From Owenia fusiformis (taxonomy: Eukaryota > Annelida > Polychaeta > Sabellida > Oweniidae), in assembly GCA_903813345.2 (NCBI GenBank), contig CAIIXF020000001.1, positions 39,155,366 to 39,219,365 of the forward strand: a stretch of DNA of 64,000 nt. Direction: 5' to 3'. Below, in pieces: positions 55,640 through 64,000 of the stretch; the first letter of the stretch is position 1, and the number at the start of each line of letters is the position of its first letter. The notes below the pieces were generated by a model that did not search any database, was not told the origin of the DNA, and worked only from the letters and a program-made list of their open reading frames with translations. A program made the translations under genes and the position numbers.

Positions 55640-56008
55640 TTTCTGTGTCACTGCGAATGGCATGATTTCCTCGAGTCTCTTCGGTTGCAAGGCAACCATA
55701 CTGGGACCAATTCGCGTCGTTCCACTACTGCCCTTGGTGGGGGCCCGCTACCATACTATATGTCTCCCGGAGTTTACTAAAGCACGTTAGTGGAGGAACC
55801 AACCACAGTCTCACAATCTGTCTCCGGCAAGAGCGGCCAGAGAACCAACCCATGCCAAGGGCCGGTAAACGGTTGGACCTTCGGACCGGGTGTCCGTAGT
55901 GACAATGATCAACAACTCCGTACCTGGGGCTCGAACGCGGGACCTCCGTAGCCCACGACGTTCAACCGCAAAGAAGCCTCAGTCTACGCCACTAGGCTAC
56001 CCTGCTTA
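55640..56008 (-). mobile_element. tRNA-derived SINE
   Basis: Read on the minus strand, the head begins GGGTAGCCTAGTGGCGTAGA, containing a polymerase III A box (TAGCCTAGTGG, 55999-55989). 53 nt later comes a B box (GTTCGAGCCCC, 55936-55926). This is normal tRNA-gene geometry, but the head does not fold into an obviously functional tRNA. A GC-rich body of about 270 bp follows (CTTTAGTAAACTCCGGGAGA, GGTTGCCTTGCAACCGAAGA). Family name unknown. Confidence 0.75.
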
Positions 56009-58245
56009 GGTGTCAAAACTGCTAAAAATAATATAGTTGTTACAATTATTTGCTTGGATAAACTTGATATTACATTTCTTCATTGATTAATCTGATTTAG
56101 TTGGAATCGAAGTTCGACCAACGATCAAGGCAATGCAATCAACAACTCTTGCAAATGTGAACGGGAGTCGTAAAGACAGAAAGTACAAGAATAGTGATAA
56201 ATGTAAAGTATAATATTTAAGACACATCTTTGAATAACGGGTAGGAGAACATTTCAAAATGAAGAAGAATCATTTAGAACATTTGATTTGTTGACCATAA
56301 ATCAATTGCGTCTCAAATGAATGAAATAAAAGGTATCGCGGGCCACTAAAGCCGATGAGTGAAAACATAATTGACGCATCTATAACGGTAAGTGAATACT
56401 GAATAGGTTTGTGTAGATACGTCGAGGAAAATAAGCTATTTCGACGCTTGAGATAATCTGATTACGCTTATTAATAATTACGCGTGGCTATTAAACACAA
56501 GTGTTGAGTAGAACAAAAACAAGAAAACTGTGTTCAAGATATTTTCGCATGTTCAAAAACACAAAATTTATATTTTAGATTTTCCATATTTTGTCAGATA
56601 TTAGGCTACAGGGAAAACATAATCATGTTTCCGAAAAGATGGTGAGTTTCGAGTTGATACTGTTGCGAGTTCGTGATTGTTATAAATGGGATCATCTTAA
56701 TTTGATTGTGCAGTCAATCGCTTGGCTGCGGGTCGATTGAATTGTGTGAGTTTACAATGAAAATCGGGGGGGGGGGGGGGGGGATCGGGGTTTACAAAAA
56801 TAACCGGGGGAAAATCGGGATTGATTAGGATAATCGGAAAATCGGGAGTTTACAATAAAAGGGAGGAAATCGGGGTTATGATCCTGCAATTTAACCAAGC
56901 TTTAATCATGGTTTTCCGTATTATTCATTTGGACCCTCACAGCACAGCAATAGTTAAATATCAGAAATAATTGTGATAAAGCATGGATGCGTGTTTGTGT
57001 TATACATGAAGTCAAAGAACTGTCAATAAAAACGCATCTATGTGTTCAGTACGTTGTATTGAATATCTCAGTCTCAGAATGATCGATTAAATTTCTGGTT
57101 TCAAATAGTTTAAAGAAGATTAATAAGCAAACGGTATGTTTTGTAAGCTATTTCGTTTTATCACAAAAAAATGCCTTTGCATATTTCACCATGTTCCAAC
57201 TTTCATTGTTCCACTCGGAATGTTCGAGAAATAAAAAATCTTGATTTCTCCCAATTTAAATTGGGATTTGACAGGTGAGCCCCGGGAGGTGAGCAAACCT
57301 AAATAATGGGTTAATCTGCCTATTTACACCCTATGCAGACAGAGCCTGTGGGAAATATTGGGTGCGGCGCAAATGAGCGGAGGGTGCGGAGCTAACGGTC
57401 ATTTTTGAATTTAAAATTGGGATATTTCTCAAACTAAGCCGTTTTGGGACTTCAAATATACCAAAATATGTGTATTTGACACCAAATATCAATAAAATTG
57501 TGAAAATAGTAGTGCAATTCATTTTATAGCGACGCAGTATGCCTTAAACATTTCCCAGACCTATATATTTTGAGACTATCCTTTTAATACTGCGTCCCCA
57601 GCATTCATAAAAAATGGTGTTCAAGATACACTACCCATGCAAATTATTTTTGCATCTTGGAAGCCAGGCAGTATCTGTGTGATTTTATAAAAATTCGGAA
57701 ATGTTCTTCAGATATGAGCCCCCTCTAAATATTGGGTGCGGAGGTACGTTTTATGATCTCTGATCACTTAGTCAACTAACAATTTGTTCATCATTTCAAT
57801 TTTAATTTGACGGGTTAATTTATGAAGGGTTGCATTCGCGAATACAAGCTATGACTTTAAACCATAGTAATTGTTGATTGATATTGTCAATAGATGGCCC
57901 AATCGAATCTCTGTAAATTCATATGCACAGGTGTAAAAGGGTAGGAGGTCCTATCAAAATTGATCCATTGATTTATGTGGTGACCTAAATACAACTCTTT
58001 CCCTTATTATCTTATACACAATCAGGGCCAGTAAGGGACGTTTAGAAAGGGGACCATAATCCCCAGGGGACCATAATTTCTTTCACACCGGGTCAATGTA
58101 AAAAATGGCAGAAGTGGTTGGACTCTCATAAGATTGAATAAATATCTATTTAAGAAATATAGACCAAAGAGCAGGGTTTCTAGTTTCGAATAACACCCCG
58201 CTGGTCTCGGCACAAACGTTTTCTGTACCCCGAACGACCAAAGGG
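56009..58245. other. Noncoding region with a poly-G run
   Basis: A run of about 18 G lies at 56766-56783, next to irregular AATCGGG/GTTTACAA repeats (56750-56880). GGGAAATATTGGGTGCGG occurs near 57350, with a related TATTGGGTGCGGAGG at 57725. No gene seen. Confidence 0.45.
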
Positions 58246-58478
58246 AGGTCTTTGAGGTCTATATTACGATTCGAACATGAAAACTCACCAAATTGTTTCG
58301 AATATTCATCATGGTCCGCCATTACTACGACCCACCGTTATGACGTCACATATTACACGTATTAACTGGGTGATTGATCTCGAATATAACCCAGCTGAAG
58401 CATTGACTTTGTTTACAGTTTATAGAAGGCGTGAATACAGTCATGTTCGAATAATTGATAATCTATGAAGGTCGAAAC
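58246..58478. repeat. Possible short inverted-repeat element
   Basis: GGTCTATATTACGATTCGAACATGA near 58253 is loosely complementary to TCATGTTCGAATAATTGATA... near 58440. Imperfect; could be a decayed MITE. Confidence 0.35.
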
Positions 58479-59284
58479 TGTATATAGAAAAAATAAAACA
58501 ATGTAAACCAGCCAAAAAAGTGTTTTGAAAATGTCTGTGTTCCTCCTTCTAGATATAATGATATTTATAAGTGGATCAACAGATTTAAAAACACAAAAAT
58601 TATTTTTGGGAATTATTATATGAGGTATTTCTTTATTTTGTTTAATCTATTACTTTCCTTGTAAAATCAAAATAAAATGTGAATAGTATTAATATGAAAA
58701 AATCACAACCTACTGAAATATATTATAGTAAAAACTATCAAAGTGTAAATACCCTTTTCATAACTATAACAAAAAATATTGCTCAAAATCTGAGTATGTA
58801 TATAACACGACTAAAGTTGATCACTGTATTGCCAATCTGACAATGAAACAAATGTTTTATGTCTCAAAACTTGTTGCCATGGTAAACAGAATTGCCCAAA
58901 TTTTACCAGGCTTGTAACATCTCTATAAGTGTCACTTGTATAAATCTCTTTTCATCCAACCATAATATATTATTAATAATACTTAATAGTTATATACTTA
59001 AGTTATAAAACTCATCACACCTTGACTTAATTCTGTTGATACGTTATTGCAATAATAAATGTTGATAGGTCAATTGGTGGGTAACATATATTGTATATTG
59101 CCACAGGTCCACTAAAACTGATAACATTTATACATGTGTTTACAGTAAACACTTCAAGTCAATTAAAAGACGACTTGTTTCAGTATTGTTCAAAACTGTT
59201 ACAAAAATGTAACAATTGTTACACTTGGCAAATATGCAAATATCAGCTACTATAAAAGTGAAGACTAAATTCGTAATAACATGG
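58479..59284. other. Noncoding spacer
   Basis: AT-rich, nothing recognised. Confidence 0.4.
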
Positions 59285-59950
59285 CATTAACATGACAAAA
59301 TGTCACCACCTAGTTGCTCATAATATTATGAGTTCAATCTTAAGTCAGACTTGAATTTCTGAGAACTTGTAGGAGATTTTGGAAAAAATAAATTGGTCAA
59401 TTTGAAGCAACTTGAAAAAAGACCTTTCTGACCCTGAGAAGGTCATTGAAGGTGAAATCTCAAATCTAAAGTCAGGATTGAACTTCTGAGAACTCGTAGA
59501 TGATTTTGAAAATATATTGGTCAATTTGAAGCAAGATGAAAAAATACCTTTTTGACCTTGAGAAGGTCATTGAAAGTCAAATCTTTTTTTTGACCTTGAG
59601 AATGTCATTGAAGGTCAAATCTATAGTCAGATTTGAACTTTTGAGAACTTGTAGATGATTTTGAAAAAATAAATCGGTTAATTTGAAGCAAGTTGAAACA
59701 ATACCTTTTTGACCTTTTTTGACCTTGAAAAGGTCACTGAAGGTCAAATCTTAAATATAAAGTCAGATTTGAACTTCTGAAAACTTTTAGATGATTTTCG
59801 AAAAAAATTGAAGTCAGTCTAGACAGTATTTGTTAAGTTATTGGAAGTTGTAAGAATTTGTTACAGACACCAACCATCAACCGCAAACCACCAACCGCCG
59901 TCAAAAAAATGGAGACTATAACAATATGTCACCACTTTTTGGTGGTGAAA
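59285..59950 (+). repeat. TGTCACCACC-ended element, copy 3
   Basis: Same left end (ATGACAAAATGTCACCACCT), same kind of internal units (GACCTTGAGAAGGTCATTGA) and right end (CACTTTTTGGTGGTGA) as copy 1. About four units are visible. Confidence 0.72.
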
Positions 59951-60399
59951 TAACAATGTGACACCACTTTCTTGATGGTAATATGTAACCAATCAGCAGT
60001 CACTTTGAGAGTATACATGTATGTTCAAGTAAAACTCCTTACTGTATTTCTACTTAATTTGGCGGCCATTTTAATTTGACGGATCCGGCAATTTGTTAAA
60101 GTCCACCAAACTAAGTAGCCGCCAAATGTTCAAAACAGCAAATCCACCAATATAAGTAGCACCAAATAAGTAGAAGTACAACATGTCCAAACAGTACTAA
60201 AATATCAAATAACATTAAGGTGACAAAATCAGACATTATTTTTATGCTTATTTCAATAAACCAGCTGAAAGTTAATATGTGAAATAAAAAATTAATTAAA
60301 TATCTATCTTATACAATTAACATGATATATCGAATACAAAATGGGTGTTATACAATTTACATCATGTACATGAGTATATTAAATTCAATCGAAAAAACC

Positions 60400-60965
60400 T
60401 GCTTTGATAAATACAGTAGTGGCCATCTTTAATATTTCTTCTTGACTTGAACAGAGCTCCTTTGTCTCTAGGTATCAGCATATAAAATATAAAGCAAATT
60501 CGTTCACTGGTATCTGAGTTATTAGAGATTATGTTCTTTTACGAAAAATAGCAGCCATTTTGATATTCAGCTCCCAACTTGAAAGTACCTTCTTGAGCAG
60601 AGCTCTTGTGTTCCTTGGCATCAACATAATCTGGACTACATCGGTCCAATCGTATTTGAGTTACCCAACATTATATAGTTTTTACAAAAATGGTTGCCAT
60701 TATGAAATTCAGTTGCCATCTTTAAATTGCTTCTTGATCATATCTTCTACACTAAGTATCAGCATATAAAATTTGAACCCAATCCATCCACTGGTATTTA
60801 AATTTTGAAATTCTGAGGCTATCTTGAAAATCACTTTTCGAGCATAGCTCCTATGTTCCTAGACATCAGCATATAAAATTTGAACCAAATTGGTCAACTT
60901 GTATTTGCATTATCAAAACTTACATATTTTACAAAAAATGGTGGCCATTTTGAATAACCCAGATG
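60400..60965 (+). repeat. Degenerate tandem repeat, ~150-180 bp units
   Basis: ATCAGCATATAAAATTTGAACC, TTTTTACAAAAATGG and GCCATTTTGA recur in order near 60475, 60610-60710, 60760 and 60865-60955. The units have diverged considerably. Confidence 0.6.
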
Positions 60966-61395
60966 CGAGTAGAAATAATCTTGATTTACGTCATTAAAAA
61001 TTCTATAAAATCACAAAAAATGAAATATCTTTTCTTTTAGTGGACAGATAATATTTTGCTTTACTGGAAATGTTTTCATCTGTATAAGTATCCGACACAT
61101 AAGGGTTATATGAAAATTGAAGCCACTTAAATTGACAATATCCAAGTTTAAGGGAACTTTCTTATATACCTGCCATGTTAATTGACCCGAATCAGCCAAA
61201 TGGTAGTGAAACTGGTAACTACTTACTCGCATTTGGGTAATTGAGTAGTCATATTGGAAATTAATTTTTGACCAGAGGTTCTACACTCATAAAATTTTAG
61301 GTTTTGAGTTATCACTCGGACACGCTAACGAATGATGAATGGACGGATGGCTGGTCTATATCCCTATGAGCTTTGTTCGGTGGGATAATAAATAA
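60966..61395 (+). repeat. Dispersed repeat, same family as 33340-33720
   Basis: 61010-61250 matches 33470-33715; 61255-61390 resembles 40915-41060 (CCAGAGGTTCTACACTC, TGAGTTATCACTCGGAC). Confidence 0.6.
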
Positions 61396-62939
61396 TATAC
61401 ATCTTTATCATGATAAATACTTGTTAGGTATTTACACTGGACTGATACTAGTAGTTATAAAGAATAAACATCTTACACTTAGTATTTTGGTTAAATGATA
61501 CTGCAAATGACATTTTTTACAATTCTGAAATTTTTATTGCAGATGATTTTAGACGGTCATACGTGTATCTTTCACCATGAGTACCCTCTGGCTATAAATA
61601 CAGTGGTTTTTATTAAAACAATATGTTTTATTTCAAGTGAAGTACCCATGATAGTAAAATATCAATCCAACTCTGGAAAATTATGGATTAGGACCCCACC
61701 TTGGTACTTTTAAAAAAATGTTAGGCTTATTTTCTAAAAGGAGGATCTTGTTTTTCTCAATTTAAACATATCGAACGTTTGTTATACAATATATTAACAA
61801 TTCCTGAAAAGGGGATGGCGTTTGAAATGTGCTAAAGTTAAAAAACAAATATCCCATGTTATTTTCCCTTAGGAAAAACTTATGCTATCCATTGTTTTCA
61901 GCATAATTTTGGTCATCAAAATTGATATCTTCAAAACTAAACTTTCAAACCATTCTACATTACTTTTGAAGACGTTTACATCCCTTGTTGAATAATCTTT
62001 TCATGCAATAAAAAAAATCAGAAAAAGAAGATTCTCTTTTGAGTAAATAGTTTCAACATTTTGAAAAAATGATGACGTGGGATCACTATTCATAATCTTT
62101 CGAATTGTTCGATTTTTATCAATTTTTATCATCACGTGGACTTCACTTGAAAGAAAACATATTGTTTTAATAAAAATCACTTATGCCCAGAAAAAAACTC
62201 ATGATAAAAGATATGACTGTCTTAAATCATTTGCAATATGGTCACATGGTCCTTTGGGTATACAGCTCATTTTGCTATGAGAATTACATTAATTAATTAT
62301 TAATTATCTTTTATGTTTACACATGTAAATACCCTGAAAGCTATAATTTTCACTGAGGAAGGGAGCCTAATACTAACTTCTCCCAGGAACAGAGCCTATA
62401 ACTTATAAATATAAAGCTAGAGTTCTTAAGAAATCAAACTAATATTTGAAATCTACAGACAAAACTGTGGATTTAATAATAATGTTCAGTAATTTTATAA
62501 TAGTCACACCCTTTGGAGTCACCCACGCTACACACCTCCTGTTGGTAGAGTAGATAAAGGGGTCCGGTCTTGAGGCAAGACTGTGATTTCTTTTTACTGA
62601 GTCCATAGTTTTACAACTTTAGGCCATCCAACAATGTCATGATAATAATTATGGAGTAATTGTAAAGGAGTGGTATCGATATTATTCTATATGGAGAACT
62701 TTTTGAACACACGTTTCTCTTAAACCAGTCATCAAATAATTCTGAAAATTTTACACATCGTCAATTTAATGGTCATCTTTTGAATGGTAACAATATAATT
62801 TGACAAATATGTATATACTTTCATCTATATTGTTTTAGAAAACACATCAAACACTTGTTTTGTTCTTGGTATCATGTTTCAAGAGTGAATGAGACATCTT
62901 TCCGAACCTCACTGGAACAAAAAGACATAAACAAAACAT
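61396..62939. other. Noncoding region
   Basis: No gene or clear repeat. Open frames (61495-61713, 62077-62280) are AT-driven and unconvincing. Confidence 0.4.
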
Positions 62940-63135
62940 GTTTAGGTCTCTCAATATTGTAATTTTACAAAGGAAATTTTGGTTGATTTTTAAAAAGTAT
63001 CTTGTTAATGAAATAAAAGGTTTATCTTGATTTTTATCTATTTTGACGGAATTTTGTTTTAATTTTTTGAACACTTTTTTAAAATCAACCAAAAATTCCT
63101 TTGTATAACTATATAATATTGAGAGGTCTAAATAG
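62940..63135. repeat. Hairpin repeat (~190 bp)
   Basis: TTTAGGTCTCTCAATATT near 62942 pairs with AATATTGAGAGGTCTAAA near 63116, and AAAGGAAATTTTGGTTGATT pairs with AATCAACCAAAAATTCCTTT. Arms are about 50 bp. MITE-like. Confidence 0.65.
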
Positions 63136-63431
63136 TCGGGTTTGAATAGGAGATAAGTTCACAGAATATTTCAAAAATATATAGAAGCAATCTTAAGGTG
63201 GATTTCAAAACTTCATACCATCCTTTTGAGAACCTGAAGTGGCACCAAGCAATCCATTGACTTTTTCACCAAAAATCCAAGATGGCCGCCACAATGTATC
63301 GAAAAATCATAAAAATTGAATAAAGTTGTAATTTAATAAGTCAAAATAGTTGTATACTGATCAAACATGAATAATAATAGTACCTATTAGATGTTCATAT
63401 GCATTTAAATTCATTGGATCATTTTTGTATG

Positions 63432-63497
63432 AAAACTGGAGTCCCACAAGGCTCAATTTTATGTCCGCTACTTTTTTTGTCTAATGATTTGCATTGA
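63432..63497 (+). pseudogene. Tiny relic of a LINE reverse transcriptase
   Basis: The frame reads KTGVPQGSILCPLLFLSNDL and stops. This is the conserved block (GVPQGS...PLLF...NDL) of non-LTR reverse transcriptases. No other block was seen on either side. Confidence 0.6.
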
Positions 63498-63792
63498 CCA
63501 TGGCATTTGCACATAGCAGTGGTTACTTATCCATTTTTGTAATGTGTGCACCCAGGACCACATTTCACCTTGCACCCATACTTGACCAATGCTTGGCATG
63601 CCTTGGCTGCTTGAGGAAGGGATGTCAATAGTGGCACCAGTAGAGACATGTCATACTTCCAGCCCCATGTTGTGAACTCCTATACCAATTTTAGATGGAG
63701 ATTGTACAGTTGCCCTCAAACAATACCACCTTGGTTAGCAAGTTCTTAAGATTTTCTGAGCAAGGCCTCCTATTGTTGGTGGTATTCTACTA

Positions 63793-64000
63793 CGAGGGGT
63801 GATCAGGAATTTCTGGACCGTTGGCTCTATTTTTGTCATTTTTTATTCTTTCTTAGTGATTTTTTCACACAATATAACTCAAATATATAGGATCACACCA
63901 TGAAGATTTCATTCTTCTGTGAAATCATTATCTTTTTATTCTTGTTACCATGGTAACTGGTGAAGCGACAAGGTGGAGCTCAGAAAAATACCAAATTTGA
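63793..64000 (+). mobile_element. Possible left end of a mariner-like element, cut by the window edge
   Basis: TACGAGGGGTGATCAGGAAT, after a possible TA target, resembles a terminal repeat of some mariner-family elements. The rest lies outside the window, so this is a guess from one motif. Confidence 0.3.

Noticed and set aside
55926-56003. Functional tRNA gene
   Set aside because: A and B boxes are present, but I could not see a proper acceptor stem or anticodon arm, and the sequence continues into a SINE-like body.

Overview
The window reads as animal nuclear DNA, most likely from a marine invertebrate and perhaps a mollusc. It is AT-rich, genes are split by GT-AG introns, and most of the sequence is dispersed and inverted repeats. 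The lineage guess rests on general resemblance of repeats (a TCCG microsatellite followed by a conserved tail, GACCTTGAGAAGGTCATTGA units, GTTGCTATGG motifs). I could not test it by search.

Only two genes look intact. At 24746-27028 (+) an uninterrupted reading frame encodes a 760-residue BTB-BACK (kelch-like) protein with an Asp/Tyr-rich tail. On the minus strand, 48259-35464 is one gene with eleven coding exons. Joined at consensus splice sites it gives 5,175 nt, exactly 1,724 codons plus a stop. It encodes about 21 C2H2-type zinc fingers between a Lys/Thr-rich N-terminal region and an acidic C-terminal tail, and is probably a nuclear DNA-binding regulator. One of its introns holds a 10-copy minisatellite of about 102 bp. 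Another holds a LINE 3' end.

The rest is mostly mobile DNA. At 7919-13193 (-) there is a young LTR retrotransposon: two 898-bp LTRs with no difference I could see, a 4-bp target duplication, an 18-nt primer site of the tRNA-Pro type and a polypurine tract. Its single open gag-protease-integrase frame lacks reverse transcriptase and most of the integrase core. It sits in the arm of an older inverted-repeat element, next to a second inverted-repeat element that itself contains a foldback element (7.6-17 kb, a nested stack).

Several non-autonomous families recur here with target duplications. One is a foldback family whose arms are minisatellites (6405-7249 and 15406-16323, 8-bp duplications). 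Another has CACRCCCGGTGATCGTG ends and G-rich arms (28928-29944, 49465-50342 and an 80-bp miniature at 34662-34741). There is also a TGTCACCACC-ended family with internal repeats (3.5, 28.4 and 59.3 kb) and a 1.48-kb TA-flanked element (51200-52678). A 3.7-kb inverted repeat (19995-23735) carries two broken copies of a cysteine-tailed, transposon-like gene. A tRNA-derived SINE lies at 55640-56008 (-), and the left and right ends of the window are mostly relics.

No rRNA, functional tRNA or CRISPR array was seen. Arm lengths and repeat identities were judged by eye and are approximate.
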